From contig NZ_LMDY01000014.1 of the NCBI RefSeq assembly GCF_001425905.1, forward strand, positions 186,001 through 250,000: 64,000 nt of DNA, in the 5' to 3' direction. Positions within the stretch are counted from its first letter, which is position 1. Each line of letters starts with the position of its first letter. The DNA is from Methylibium sp. Root1272. Its GTDB lineage: Bacteria > Pseudomonadota > Gammaproteobacteria > Burkholderiales > Burkholderiaceae_C. Below the pieces are notes generated by a model. That model was not told where the DNA came from. It did not search any database and saw only the letters and a program-made list of their open reading frames with translations. Shown here piece by piece: positions 55,402-64,000 of the stretch. The position numbers were made by a program, and so were the translations under genes.

Positions 55402-55983
55402 ATGACTAGCGCTCCGGCCTCGATCGACCACCGCGGCGCCTTCGATCTGGCGCCGGTCGGGCTGGTGATCTCCAGCCACCGCAAGATCGTCGACTGCAAC
55501 CAGGTGGTGGCCGAGATCTTCCGCACGCCGCGCGAGGCGCTGGTCGGCCAGTCGTTCGAGGTGCTGTACCCCAGCCACGACGAGTTCGAGCGCACCGGCG
55601 CGCGCATCCTGCTCAAGCTCGACCGCCACGGCCGCTATGCCGACGACCGCATCATGAAGCGCGAGCCCGGCAACCCGCGCGGCGAGCTGTTCTGGTGCCA
55701 TGTGATGGGGCGGGCGCTGAACCGCGACACGCCGCACGAGGCCGGCATCTGGAGCTTCGAGGACCTGTCGTCGCAGCGCCCTCTCACGCCGGCCGGCCGC
55801 GCCGGGCTCACCGCGCGCGAACGCGAGGTCGCCGCGCTGCTGATCGAGGGCCAGACCAGCAAGCAGATCGGCAAGGTGCTGGGCGTGAGCCACCGCACCG
55901 TCGACATCTACCGCGCCCGCCTGCTGCGCAAGTACGGCGCCGGCAGCACGCCGGAGCTGGTGAACAAGCTGGTGCGCGGCTGA
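55402..55983 (+). CDS. PAS-domain LuxR-type transcriptional regulator
   Basis: A 193-residue regulator with an N-terminal PAS-like sensor ([52 protein letters not shown]) and a C-terminal LuxR/FixJ helix-turn-helix ([40 protein letters not shown]). No phosphoacceptor receiver is present, so it senses through the PAS domain. It is divergent from scoAB with a palindromic site between, pointing to control of acetoacetate use or autoregulation. Confidence 0.9.
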   Translation: MTSAPASIDHRGAFDLAPVGLVISSHRKIVDCNQVVAEIFRTPREALVGQSFEVLYPSHDEFERTGARILLKLDRHGRYADDRIMKREPGNPRGELFWCHVMGRALNRDTPHEAGIWSFEDLSSQRPLTPAGRAGLTAREREVAALLIEGQTSKQIGKVLGVSHRTVDIYRARLLRKYGAGSTPELVNKLVRG

Positions 55984-56084
55984 TCTGAGCCGACCCGGCG
56001 CCGACACGCGCCGGTCATGCCAGCGTCACGACACCGCAACCTGCGCGTCATCCAATCGGCGGGCCGGCAGGTGCCGGCGCCCGC

Positions 56085-57371
56085 GTGCGCTCCGTGCCCT
56101 CAGGCTTCCACGTCCTCATCGCCGCGCAGTTCGTCTCGGGCCTCGCCGACAACGCGCTGCTGATCGTCACGATCGCCCGCCTCGACGAGCTCGGCGCGCC
56201 GCTGTGGTGGGCCCCGCTGCTCAAGCTCGGCTTCACCCTCGCCTACGTGCTGCTCGCGCCCTTCGTCGGCGCGCTGGCCGACGCCTGGCCGAAGGCGCAC
56301 GTCATGTTCGTCAGCAACGGGCTCAAGGCGGCCGCGTGCGCGCTGCTCGTGGCGGGCGGCGACCCGCTGCTGGCCTTCACGCTGGCGGGCATCGGCGCTG
56401 CCGCCTACTCGCCGGCCAAGTACGGGCTGGTCACCGAGCTGCTGCCGCCGGCCCGGCTGGTGGCGGCCAATGGCTGGATCGAGGTGTGCACCGTCGGGGC
56501 CATCCTGCTCGGCACCGCGCTGGGCGGCCTGTTGGTCAGCCCGTCGGCACAGACCGCGTCCGCGTGGATGCCGCCGCTGGCCGATGCCCTGCTGGCCGGC
56601 GACGCCGGCGGCACCCGGCTGCTGCCGGCACTGCTGACGGTGCTGGCGCTGTTCGCGCTGGCCGGGGTGCTGAACCTGTGCATCCCCGACAGCGGCGCGC
56701 GCTACCCGCGGGTGGCGCCGGGCCGGCTGCTGCACCAGTTCGCCGACGACAACCGCCGGCTGTGGGGCGATCCGGCCGGCCGCGTCTCGCTGGCGGTGAC
56801 CACGCTGTTCTGGGGCGTCGGCGCGACGCTGCAGTTCGTGGTGCTGCGCTGGGCCGAGCACTCGCTGGGGCTGGACCTGCACGAGGCCGCGGGGCTGCAG
56901 ATCGCGACCGCGCTCGGCCTGATCGCCGGGGCCGTGGCGGCCGGCCGCTGGCTGAGCCTGCCGAACGCCACGCGGGTGCTGCCGCTCGGCATCGCGATGG
57001 GCCTGCTGGTGCCTTGGATGACCGTCATCGAGCACCCGCTCGCGGCCGCGCCGCTGCTGGCCACGGTGGGGGCCTGCGCCGGCTTCTTCGTCGTGCCGAT
57101 GAACGCGCTGCTGCAGCACCGTGGCCACACGCTGCTGAGCGCCGGCCGTTCGATCGCGGTGCAGAACTTCAACGAGAACCTGGGCGTGCTGGCCTTGCTG
57201 GCGCTCTATGCCGCGCTCACCGCGGCCGGCCTGCCGCTGCCGCTGCTGATCTGGGGCCTGGGCGGCGTGGTCGTGCTGACGATGGCCTCGATCGCCGCGC
57301 TGCACCGCCGCCAGACGCGCCAGGGGGCCCACGGCCCACCGCTTGCCAACGCAACCCCGGAGAACGCATGA
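56085..57371 (+). CDS. lplT: Lysophospholipid transporter LplT-like MFS protein
   Basis: A 428-residue major-facilitator protein with about twelve hydrophobic helices. The N-terminal motif HVLIAAQFVSGLADNALLIV and GALADAWPKAHVMFVSNGLK, plus GAAAYSPAKYGLVTELLPPA and QHRGHTLLSAGRSIAVQNFN are LplT signatures. LplT flips lysophospholipids inward for reacylation. The start is GTG 56085. Its stop overlaps the glycosyltransferase start. No Aas acyltransferase is adjacent. Confidence 0.88.
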   Translation: MRSVPSGFHVLIAAQFVSGLADNALLIVTIARLDELGAPLWWAPLLKLGFTLAYVLLAPFVGALADAWPKAHVMFVSNGLKAAACALLVAGGDPLLAFTLAGIGAAAYSPAKYGLVTELLPPARLVAANGWIEVCTVGAILLGTALGGLLVSPSAQTASAWMPPLADALLAGDAGGTRLLPALLTVLALFALAGVLNLCIPDSGARYPRVAPGRLLHQFADDNRRLWGDPAGRVSLAVTTLFWGVGATLQFVVLRWAEHSLGLDLHEAAGLQIATALGLIAGAVAAGRWLSLPNATRVLPLGIAMGLLVPWMTVIEHPLAAAPLLATVGACAGFFVVPMNALLQHRGHTLLSAGRSIAVQNFNENLGVLALLALYAALTAAGLPLPLLIWGLGGVVVLTMASIAALHRRQTRQGAHGPPLANATPENA

Positions 57372-58438
57372 AGCTGATGATCGTCACCGATGCCTGGGAG
57401 CCGCAGGTCAACGGCGTGGTGCGCACGCTGAAGATGACGCGCCGCGAACTGCAGAAGCTCGGGCACGAGGTAGAGCTGCTGTCGCCGCAGGGCTTTCGCA
57501 GCGTGCCCTGCCCCAGCTACCCGGAGATCGAGCTGGCGCTGGCCACGCGGGCCGGGGTGGCGCGACGCATCGACGCCTTCGCGCCCGATTGCCTGCACAT
57601 CGCCACCGAGGGCCCGCTGGGCTGGCTGGCCCGGTCGGTGGCCCGCTCGCGCGGATGGCCCTTCACCACGGCGTACCACAGCCGTTTTCCCGAATACGTC
57701 CACGCGCGCACTCGGTTGCCCACGGCCTGGAGCTATGCGCTGCTGCGGCGCTTTCACAACGCCGGGCTGGGCACGCTGACGCCCACGCCGGCCATCGTGG
57801 ACGATCTGCGCGCCCGCGGCTTCCTGCACGCACGCTGGTGGTCGCGCGGCGTCGACCTGGGCCTGTTCAGCGCCGAGGGCGCGCGGCTGCCCCGCCCCGA
57901 GCACCCGGTGTTCCTCTACGTCGGCCGCATCGCGGTCGAGAAGCAGGTCGACGCCTTCCTGAAGCTCGACCTGCCTGGCGAGAAATGGATCGCCGGCGAA
58001 GGCCCGTCGCGCGCCCGCCTGGAGGCGCGCTATCCGGGCGTGCGCTGGTTCGGCGTGCTCGACGGCCCGGCGCTGGCCACGCTCTACCGCAGCGCCGACG
58101 TGATGGTCTTCCCGAGCGTCACCGACACCTTCGGGCTGGTGATGGCCGAGTCGATGGCCTGCGGCACACCGGTGGCCGCCTTCCCGGTGCCCGGCCCGAT
58201 CGACGTGGTAGGCCGCTCCGGCGGCGGCGTGCTGCACACCGACCTGCGCGAGGCCTGCCTGCGCGCGCTGCAGCTGCCGCGCGACGCGGTGCGCCGCCAC
58301 GGCGAGCAGTATTCGTGGGAGCGCGCGACGCAGCAGTTCCTGGCCGCGCTGCGGCCGATCGACGGCCACCGTGCATCGGAAGAGACGCTCAGCGCGGCGG
58401 CGCGTTCGTCGAACGCTGGCGTCCGAGATCCTGCATGA
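57368..58438 (+). CDS. Glycosyltransferase family 4 (GT-B)
   Basis: A 356-residue GT-B glycosyltransferase. It starts MKLMIVTDAWEPQVNGVVRT with the N-terminal GxGG-like region, has CLHIATEGPLGWLAR, FTTAYHSRFPEYVHAR, FLYVGRIAVEKQVDAFL and the nucleotide-sugar motif VFPSVTDTFGLVMAESMACG with its EX7E-type glutamates. It is like bacterial glycolipid or mannosyl transferases; the acceptor is not predictable. It is coupled to lplT by ATGA, hinting at a membrane lipid role. Its last 50 bases overlap the convergent metalloprotease gene. Confidence 0.9.
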   Translation: MKLMIVTDAWEPQVNGVVRTLKMTRRELQKLGHEVELLSPQGFRSVPCPSYPEIELALATRAGVARRIDAFAPDCLHIATEGPLGWLARSVARSRGWPFTTAYHSRFPEYVHARTRLPTAWSYALLRRFHNAGLGTLTPTPAIVDDLRARGFLHARWWSRGVDLGLFSAEGARLPRPEHPVFLYVGRIAVEKQVDAFLKLDLPGEKWIAGEGPSRARLEARYPGVRWFGVLDGPALATLYRSADVMVFPSVTDTFGLVMAESMACGTPVAAFPVPGPIDVVGRSGGGVLHTDLREACLRALQLPRDAVRRHGEQYSWERATQQFLAALRPIDGHRASEETLSAAARSSNAGVRDPA

Positions 58439-58940
58439 AGCCCTCGAGGGCCATCTCGTCGCGCGATCCGACCGGCGCCATCTCCAGCCGCATCGCGCTG
58501 GCGCCGAGCGGCTGGTCGCGCGTGCAGACCATCTGCTGCAGCAGCCCGCCGTAACGCTCGGGCCGCCCCTGCTCGCGCAGGTAGGCGTTCTGGACGCGGT
58601 AGGCGGTGCGTTCGGAGGCGAGCGTCTCCTCGCAGTCGGCCTGGTACTGCGAGGCCTTGCGCCGGTACTCCAGCACGTGCACGAACTCGTGCACGATGAA
58701 GGAGCTGTCGTGGCCGTTGCGCGGATCGAGCTCGTCGCTGATCAGGATGCGGCTGCGCGTGTTGTCGAAGATGGCGATCATGTCGGCACAGGTCTGCGGC
58801 TGCACCGGGCAGACCTGCGAGCGGATCACCGAGGCCGGCAGTTGCTGGATGGACGGCAGGTCCTCGAGCGGCACCGGGTCATAGCCCGAAAGGCGCGCGG
58901 CGGCGGCCAGCAGATAGCTCAAGAGCGCCGCATCGAGCAT
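58389..58940 (-). CDS. Small HExxH zinc metalloprotease-like protein
   Basis: A 183-residue protein with FIVHEFVHVLEYRRKASQYQ, giving an HExxH zinc site (HEFVH), and cysteines around SQVCPVQPQTCADM and QADCEETLASERTAYRVQNA. The N-terminus MLDAALLSYLLAAAARLSG is hydrophobic and may be a signal. The ATG at 58940 has a GGAGGA site. The family is not recognised, but the motif suggests a small secreted or periplasmic zinc peptidase. Its 3' end overlaps the glycosyltransferase gene. Confidence 0.8.
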   Translation of the reverse strand: MLDAALLSYLLAAAARLSGYDPVPLEDLPSIQQLPASVIRSQVCPVQPQTCADMIAIFDNTRSRILISDELDPRNGHDSSFIVHEFVHVLEYRRKASQYQADCEETLASERTAYRVQNAYLREQGRPERYGGLLQQMVCTRDQPLGASAMRLEMAPVGSRDEMALEGFMQDLGRQRSTNAPPR

Positions 58941-59064
58941 TGCCGTCCTCCAAGCCAAGGGCGCGACCGTCCGCGCACGGAAGCATCTTTGCCGAAGTCG
59001 GGTGGCCCTGTTGGCGGTGGGGGTCGGTGTGGCGTTCTGCCGCTTGCCTCTAGTGAGAGTTGCT

Positions 59065-59169
59065 GAACAGGGCGTCGGGTGAACGACTCCGCTCGTGTCC
59101 CCCGGCGTCGGCCTCGCGGCCGACCCCTCCTCCTTTACCTCGCTGCGCCATTCACCCGACGCCCTGTTC
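59065..59169. repeat. Structured hairpin repeat, copy 1
   Basis: A perfect 19-bp inverted repeat (59065-59083 with 59151-59169) encloses a core with a GTCGGCC/GGCCGAC hairpin (59107-59124) flanked by GTGTCCCCC and CTCCTCCTTTACCTCGC. The core at 59090-59144 reappears inverted at 59253-59308. Part of a 434-base gap between convergent-side genes that holds no coding frame of note. Confidence 0.8.
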
Positions 59170-59241
59170 GCACGAACCACCGGGACGCGCGAAGGTCTTC
59201 CGCTCCTGGCACACCGCGGTGTATCGAAGCGCCGTGACGGG

Positions 59242-59319
59242 CCGCTGTGTGGAGCGAAGTAAAGGAGGAGCGGTCGGCCCGCAGGGCTGGCCGCGGGGGA
59301 CATGAGCGCAACACAGCGG
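59242..59319. repeat. Structured hairpin repeat, copy 2 in inverted orientation
   Basis: Outer arms CCGCTGTGT (59242-59250) and ACACAGCGG (59311-59319) pair perfectly and enclose the same core as copy 1 in reverse orientation (59253-59308): CGAAGTAAAGGAGGAG, a 9-bp imperfect hairpin GGTCGGCCC/GGGCTGGCC, then GCGGGGGACA. The core is shared while the outer arms differ between the two copies. They look like members of one dispersed intergenic repeat family. Confidence 0.78.
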
Positions 59320-59374
59320 ACTGGCGCGGCGCCCGCTCCCACGGCCTGACTCACACCCGACGCGGTCGTTTGCC

Positions 59375-60604
59375 TCAGACAAACAGCGGAAAGCTCTCGA
59401 AGCGCCCCCGCAGCACGGCCTGCGTGTCTGTGCGGCCGAACCAGCCGTCCATCACGGTGGCGTAGGTGCGTCGGAAGTCGGTGGTGTGGCGCAGGTTGTC
59501 GTCGGGCGTGCGCTCGGTCAGGCTGACTGGGCGGCCGTACTGCCCACCCTTCACCGGCTTGCCGACGATGAACATCGGGCCGGCGGTGCCGTGGTCGGTG
59601 CCGAGGCTGGTGTTCTCGGGCACGCGGCGGCCGAACTCCGAGAACGCCATCAGCACCACGTCGTCGGCGCGGCCGATGCGCTCCATGTCGCGCATGAAGG
59701 CCAGCACGCCGTCGGACACGTAGGTCAGCAGGCGCTGGTGCAGGTCGGCCTGGTGCACGTGGGTGTCGAAGGCGTTGTTGCGGTAGGCCACGTAGTAGAG
59801 CTGCGTCGGCAGGCCGGCGGCGATCAGCGAGGCCACCTTGGGCAGATCGACCGGCAGCACGCCGTAGTCGACCGGCGTCGAGTACCTGGACCACGCCTGG
59901 CGCACCAGCTCGGAGGCATCGCGGGCGCTGCGGGCGATGTCGCGCAGGTAGCGGCGGTTGCCGCTGTCGGCGGCGTCGGCCTCGTCGACGCGGTCGAGCA
60001 GACCGCGCTCCTCGAAGAAGCCCTCGCGGACGAACTTCTCCGGGTCGTCGAACACCACCGGCACGTGGCGCCGGCTGCGCACCGCGAGCGATTGCGTGGC
60101 GTCGATGTTGACGATGAAGTTGCTGGCGCCGTCGGGTCGCATCGCGTCGGCCAGGCGGCCGACCCAGCCGTACTCCTCGCCGCTGTTGGGCGCCGCGGTG
60201 TGCCAGTAGGCCATCGACGAGAAATGCGAGAAGTTCGGGTTGTCGTAGCCGCAGCCGTGCACGATGGCGAGCCGGCCGTCCTTGTAGAGCCGCTCGAAAC
60301 CCGCCAGGCCGGGGTTGAAGCCGTGGTGGTCGTCGATGCGGCGCAGGCGCTGGGCCGGGATGCCGAGCTTGGGCCGTAGCCGGTAGTAGGTGTCGTCGGC
60401 GTACGGCACCACGGTGTTCAGGCCGTCGTTGCCGCCCGACATCTCCAGCACCACCAGGATGCGGCGCCGGTCGGACGCCGGCACCGCGGCCGGCTGCGCC
60501 CTCGCGGCGAAGGCGGAAGGCAGCACGAGTCCGCCGAGGCCGGCCTGCAGCAGCGCGCGCCGCGTCAATGCGGCGCGTGCGGGCGTGTGGGACGAAGCGC
60601 TCAT
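59375..60604 (-). CDS. DUF1501 family Tat-exported protein
   Basis: A 409-residue sulfatase-like DUF1501 protein with a twin-arginine signal (LTRRALLQAGLGGLVLPSAF). The core has ILVVLEMSGGNDGLNTVVPY, DGRLAIVHGCGYDNPNFSHF, MAFSEFGRRVPENTSLGTDH and GTAGPMFIVGKPVKGG, the family's metal-site-like segments. DUF1501 and DUF1800 genes almost always travel together, and here the pair is one transcript (16-base gap). Function unknown, possibly an extracytoplasmic hydrolase. Confidence 0.92.
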   Translation of the reverse strand: MSASSHTPARAALTRRALLQAGLGGLVLPSAFAARAQPAAVPASDRRRILVVLEMSGGNDGLNTVVPYADDTYYRLRPKLGIPAQRLRRIDDHHGFNPGLAGFERLYKDGRLAIVHGCGYDNPNFSHFSSMAYWHTAAPNSGEEYGWVGRLADAMRPDGASNFIVNIDATQSLAVRSRRHVPVVFDDPEKFVREGFFEERGLLDRVDEADAADSGNRRYLRDIARSARDASELVRQAWSRYSTPVDYGVLPVDLPKVASLIAAGLPTQLYYVAYRNNAFDTHVHQADLHQRLLTYVSDGVLAFMRDMERIGRADDVVLMAFSEFGRRVPENTSLGTDHGTAGPMFIVGKPVKGGQYGRPVSLTERTPDDNLRHTTDFRRTYATVMDGWFGRTDTQAVLRGRFESFPLFV

Positions 60605-60620
60605 CGCAGGTCCTTCCTCT

Positions 60621-62480
60621 TCATCCGAGCTGGTAGTCGGGGCTGGCGAGCATCAGGTGCAGCAGCATGCGCAGGCCGTCCTCCATGTAGGTGGATGCGC
60701 GCTCGATGCGGTCGGTGCCCAGCTCGCGGGTCAGGAACTCGACCCAGGCCGCGCGCTGCGCGGCGCTGATCGGCGCGCTCAGGAAACGGCGCGACAGCGC
60801 ATCGACCGCGTCGGCGGTGGTCCGGCTGCCGCTGGCGACGACGAGGCCGCTCAGGTCGACGCGTGCCATGGTGCGCGGGATCGGCTTCACGACCTCGACC
60901 GCCTTCTGCCAGCCGCGGTAGCTGCCGTAGCGGGTGTTGAACTCCTCGTCGCGGTCGCTCATGCGGTTGGACATCGCCATCGCCTCACCGCCCGCCATGT
61001 CCTTGCCTTCGGGCAGCGTCGCCGCGGTGATGTCGAGGCCGCGGGAGATGCGCTCGTGCACCGCCTGGATCTCCAGGCCGGTGGCGTTGGTCGGGAAACG
61101 GTCGTGGGGCAGCGCGGTGAAGTCGGGGAACAGCACGTCGCGCGCGAAATTGCCGCGCTCCATCAGCAGGCCCGGCGTGATCCAGCTGCGGCCGTAGGCC
61201 CAGCCGGCCACGGTGGGCGGGTACAGCAGATGCTGACCCAGCGCGCCGGTCACGTCATTGAAATCGGGCACGCCCGGCACGTCCTTCAGGCCGAGCTTGC
61301 GGTAGGTCGAGACCACCAGCTCCACCGGGCTCTTGATGCGCGTGCCCACCACGTCGGGGCTGTAGAAGTCGCGCGACAGGAAGATCGTCTCGAGCAGCGG
61401 CGCGATCTCGTAGCGCTGCTCGCGCAGCACGGTGCCGAGCTGCCTGCGCAGGGCCGGCGTGATCTCGTCGCGGGCCAGGTAGCGGTAGATGCGCCCGGCC
61501 AGGTACTCGGCCGTGACCGGCTGCTCGAGGATCAGGTCGATGACCTGCACGCCGTCGAACGGGCCGCGGCGTCCGAACACGAGCTTGTCGCTGTCGTCGT
61601 GCTGGGCGCGGTTGACGACGAAGCGCAGGTCGTCGTAGTTCCAGCCGGTGAAGGCGCGCGCCGCCTCGCGGATGTCGCGCTCGCTGTAGTTGCCCACCCC
61701 CATGGTGAACATCTCCATGATCTCGCGCGCGAAGTTCTCGTTGGGGGCGCCCTTCACGTTCACGCCGGCATCCAGGAAGGCCAGCATCGCCGGGTCCTGG
61801 GCCACGCCGACCATCAGCTCGCGGAAGTTGCCCAGGCCCTTGGCCTGGAACAGCTGCAGTTGCAGCAGCATCTTGCGCGCGTCGCGCACCTTGTCCTCGT
61901 GGGTGGCGAAGTGGCCGTGCCAGAACAGCGCCATCTTCTCTTCCAGCGGCCGCTGCGTCAGCAGCATGCGGTTGGCCCACCAGTAGGCGACGCGGTGCGT
62001 CTCCAGGCGGCTGGCGCGCAGCCAGTAGAAGAACTTGTTGACCACCGGTTGCAGGCGCCGGTTGCCCTCGGGCTTGGCGGCCACGCCGAGCGCCTGGCCG
62101 CGCGCCTTGGCCGCCTCGGTGGTGGCCGGCCGGCTGGCGGGAAACGGTTCGAGGCCGGGCTCGTGGATGTCGGAGGCATCGAACGGCGGCAGGTGGCTGT
62201 TGTCGATGCCCTGCGGCCGCACCAGCGTGGCCACCGCCTGCTGCGGCGTCATCGCGGCGAAGCGCGCGATCTCCTCGGGCGTGGGACCGAAGCCGGCCCG
62301 TTCGAGCAGATGGGCCGCACGCTCGGCGTTCCACTGGTCGGCGGTGATCGGCCGCAGATCGCCGCTCCACGCGGCCGGGCCGGCGCCCGGCGCAGCGACG
62401 GCGACCGCAGCGCCGGCGGCCAGCGCAAGGCCGATCAGGGCGGACCCGACAAGACGGTCGACGCGGCGGCACAGGGACAT
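60621..62480 (-). CDS. DUF1800 family exported protein
   Basis: A 619-residue DUF1800 protein with an N-terminal hydrophobic signal (GSALIGLALAAGAAVAVA). Family blocks: AAHLLERAGFGPTPEEIARF, RMLLTQRPLEEKMALFWHGH, GAPNENFAREIMEMFTMGVG, YSERDIREAARAFTGWNYDD, and the C-terminal helical part. It precedes DUF1501 in the operon. The role of the pair is not established; both are exported. Confidence 0.93.
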   Translation of the reverse strand: MSLCRRVDRLVGSALIGLALAAGAAVAVAAPGAGPAAWSGDLRPITADQWNAERAAHLLERAGFGPTPEEIARFAAMTPQQAVATLVRPQGIDNSHLPPFDASDIHEPGLEPFPASRPATTEAAKARGQALGVAAKPEGNRRLQPVVNKFFYWLRASRLETHRVAYWWANRMLLTQRPLEEKMALFWHGHFATHEDKVRDARKMLLQLQLFQAKGLGNFRELMVGVAQDPAMLAFLDAGVNVKGAPNENFAREIMEMFTMGVGNYSERDIREAARAFTGWNYDDLRFVVNRAQHDDSDKLVFGRRGPFDGVQVIDLILEQPVTAEYLAGRIYRYLARDEITPALRRQLGTVLREQRYEIAPLLETIFLSRDFYSPDVVGTRIKSPVELVVSTYRKLGLKDVPGVPDFNDVTGALGQHLLYPPTVAGWAYGRSWITPGLLMERGNFARDVLFPDFTALPHDRFPTNATGLEIQAVHERISRGLDITAATLPEGKDMAGGEAMAMSNRMSDRDEEFNTRYGSYRGWQKAVEVVKPIPRTMARVDLSGLVVASGSRTTADAVDALSRRFLSAPISAAQRAAWVEFLTRELGTDRIERASTYMEDGLRMLLHLMLASPDYQLG

Positions 62481-62589
62481 ATCGACATCCGGGCTGGTGG
62501 ATCAGGTCACCCCGTTCGGCGGGGCGTGGCGATTCTGATCCCGGGTGAATGCATTTGCACGCCGCGGCCACAGCGCGGGCAAATTACCC

Positions 62590-62609
62590 GACGCCGCTGC
62601 AGCGGCGTC
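62590..62609. terminator. Perfect 20-bp palindrome at the yceH 3' end
   Basis: GACGCCGCTGCAGCGGCGTC is a perfect 20-bp palindrome that abuts the yceH stop codon on the leftward strand. It can fold into a strong hairpin but lacks a T tract. It may stabilise or end the yceH transcript before the DUF1800 promoter. Confidence 0.5.
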
Positions 62610-63311
62610 CTAGGCCAGGTCGACCCCGAGCTCGGCCGCCAGCCGCTGCAGCTGCGCCCGCAGCAACACCACCTCGGCCTGCAGGCGGTGCTGGTTCGCC
62701 CGCAGCGCCTGGATCTCGCCGGCCGTCACCAGATCCTCGGGTGCGCTGCCGGCCGGCGCTGCGGCGGCCACGTCGGGCGGGCCGCCCAGCAGCTGCGCCC
62801 AGCGAGCCTCGCGCGAGCCCGGCGCGCGCGGTAGCTTCACCACCAGCGGCGGCTCGCGCAGTGCCAGCTCGTCGAGAAAGCCCTCGACCGACGAGATGTC
62901 GGCAAAGCGGTGCAGCCGCTCGGTGTTCGCCCGCAGCTCAGCCGCGGTCTGCGGCCCGCGCAGCATCAGCAGCGTGAGGATCGCCGCGGCCTGGCTGGGC
63001 ACGCCCAGCACGCGCTGCAGGTTGTGCTCGTAGCGGGCCACGCGGCTGCCGCTGACCTCGATCACCAGGCTCAGGCGCTTGAGCTCGTCGACCGCCGCGA
63101 GCACCTCGCTCTCGGTCGCGCTGATCACCGGTTCGCGCGCGGTCTTCTGGTTGCAGCCCAGCACCAGCGTGTTCAGGCTCAGCGGGTAGCTGTCGGACAC
63201 GGTGTGCTGCTTCTCGACCAGCACCGCCACCACGCGCTGCTCGATCAGCGACAGCACGCGCAGCGCCGCCCGCGCGGGCCGGCGGTCGGTGGCATCAGAG
63301 ACCGAATCCAT
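62610..63311 (-). CDS. yceH: YceH family protein (DUF480)
   Basis: A 233-residue DUF480/YceH protein made of two winged-helix domains: [40 protein letters not shown], and [40 protein letters not shown]. The C-terminus ends in a leucine-rich coiled-coil ([20 protein letters not shown]). Function unknown. The start overlaps the SDR gene end by 17 bases. Confidence 0.93.
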   Translation of the reverse strand: MDSVSDATDRRPARAALRVLSLIEQRVVAVLVEKQHTVSDSYPLSLNTLVLGCNQKTAREPVISATESEVLAAVDELKRLSLVIEVSGSRVARYEHNLQRVLGVPSQAAAILTLLMLRGPQTAAELRANTERLHRFADISSVEGFLDELALREPPLVVKLPRAPGSREARWAQLLGGPPDVAAAAPAGSAPEDLVTAGEIQALRANQHRLQAEVVLLRAQLQRLAAELGVDLA

Positions 63312-64000
63312 CGTCCGCCTGCAGCACCGCGCCGTTGATGAAATGGCTCTCGTTGGCGCACAGCATCAGCAGCGCGGTGTCCAGGTCCTTCGGCTGGCCG
63401 ACGCGCTTGCGCGGCATCATGTCCACCAGCTTCTTGCCCTGCTCGGTGCCCCAGTGGTGGTGGTTGATCTCGGTGTCGATGTAGCCGGGGCAGAGCGCGT
63501 TCACGTTGATGCCGAAGCGGCCCCACTCGAGCGCCATCGCGCGCGTCATGTGCACCACCGCCGCCTTGCTCATGCAGTAGACGCCGATCTGGCCCAGCAC
63601 CTTGAGCCCGCCCACCGACGCGATGTTGACGATGCGCCCGCCGGTGAAGGTGCCCGGCGCCGCGCCCTTGGCGCGCGCGATCATGCGCTTGCCGACCTCC
63701 TGCGCCACGAAGAAGGCACCGCGCGTGTTGGTGTCCATCATGAAGTCGTAGTCCTCGGGCGTCACGTCGATGAGCCGCTGCGTGGTGCTGACGCCGGAGT
63801 TGTTGACGAGGATGTCGATCGCGCCGCACTCGGTCTCGGCGTGCGCGACCGCGGAGCGGATGCTGTCGGGGTCGGTCACGTCGACGCCGACCACGTGGGC
63901 GTCGCCGCCCAGGCCTTCGATCTCGGCTCTCAGGGTCTTCAGCCGCTCGATGCGGCGCCCGCCCAGCACCACGGCCGCGCCGGCGCTGGCCAGCGTCAGC
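63295..64000 (-). CDS. Short-chain dehydrogenase/reductase, N-terminus beyond the window
   Basis: The C-terminal ~235 residues of a classical SDR. The frame is open to the window edge and continues upstream with [18 protein letters not shown], part of the Rossmann fold whose glycine motif lies outside. Visible motifs: [18 protein letters not shown], the catalytic Tyr/Lys pair in [20 protein letters not shown], and [14 protein letters not shown]. Similar enzymes reduce 3-oxoacyl-CoA/ACP or sterol-type substrates. Overlaps yceH by 17 bases. Confidence 0.92.
   Translation of the reverse strand, partial: LTLASAGAAVVLGGRRIERLKTLRAEIEGLGGDAHVVGVDVTDPDSIRSAVAHAETECGAIDILVNNSGVSTTQRLIDVTPEDYDFMMDTNTRGAFFVAQEVGKRMIARAKGAAPGTFTGGRIVNIASVGGLKVLGQIGVYCMSKAAVVHMTRAMALEWGRFGINVNALCPGYIDTEINHHHWGTEQGKKLVDMMPRKRVGQPKDLDTALLMLCANESHFINGAVLQADDGFGL

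Noticed and set aside
59065-59319. Insertion sequence
   Set aside because: The inverted repeats enclose no transposase frame and are too short; a non-coding repeat family fits better.

Overview
The window is GC-rich, densely packed beta-proteobacterial DNA. A polyhydroxyalkanoate granule phasin, red-type (form IC) RuBisCO with CbbX, sulfide and thiosulfate oxidation genes, ferredoxin-linked sulfate assimilation and many ATGA/GTGA overlaps point to Burkholderiales, probably the Rubrivivax-Leptothrix-Methylibium group. That placement is inferred from gene content only. The picture is of a facultative lithoautotroph, or one recently descended from such a cell.

Layout. 1-4.4 kb: small metabolic genes (ornithine cyclodeaminase-like, thioesterase, HDAC-like deacetylase), a phasin with a strong promoter, and a patatin lipoprotein. 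4.5-12.2 kb: a sulfate-assimilation run (TauE/SafE remnant, cysI, DUF934, cysH, cysD, cysN, cobA), then fdxA and a ferredoxin-NADP reductase that could feed electrons to CysI. 12.3-14.8 kb: a TPP riboswitch in front of a TonB-dependent receptor, then tRNA-Asn with its own promoter and terminator. 14.8-23 kb: small unknown proteins, a membrane-anchored Ser/Thr kinase, OmpW, a DsbD/ScsB-type thiol reductase with a redoxin, DUF3309 and a YeeE/YedE transporter.

23-33.2 kb is the autotrophy block: divergent cbbR, then cbbL-S-X-F-P-Z-Y, next to a flavocytochrome c sulfide dehydrogenase (fccA, fccB) and a convergent fused SoxY-SoxZ carrier. Two lesions or oddities stand out. cbbX carries a frameshifting deletion that removes the pore-loop segment. 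A roughly 266-bp cloverleaf-like inverted-repeat element fills the whole gap between the cbbF stop and the cbbP start.

33.2-38.7 kb: DUF3422, feoA-feoB-DUF6587 under a probable Fur box, and the N-degron transferases aat and bpt. 38.7-46.7 kb is an accessory island between ordinary genes. It holds a 966-residue protein combining peptidoglycan-binding, GH19-like, papain-like and alpha/beta-hydrolase regions; a complete type III CBASS anti-phage operon (cdnC, HORMA cap7, TRIP13-like cap6, nucC); and, divergent from it across 128 bp containing a perfect 16-bp palindrome, a probable toxin-antitoxin-chaperone (TAC) module.

46.8-64 kb: DTW-domain enzyme, YceI, a VOC-like protein, an iron-linked imelysin/di-heme/DUF1513 operon with a candidate Fur box, a 3-ketoacid CoA-transferase divergent from a PAS-LuxR regulator, LplT-like transporter plus glycosyltransferase, a small zinc metalloprotease, two structured hairpin repeats, a DUF1501/DUF1800 export pair, YceH and a partial short-chain dehydrogenase cut by the window edge.
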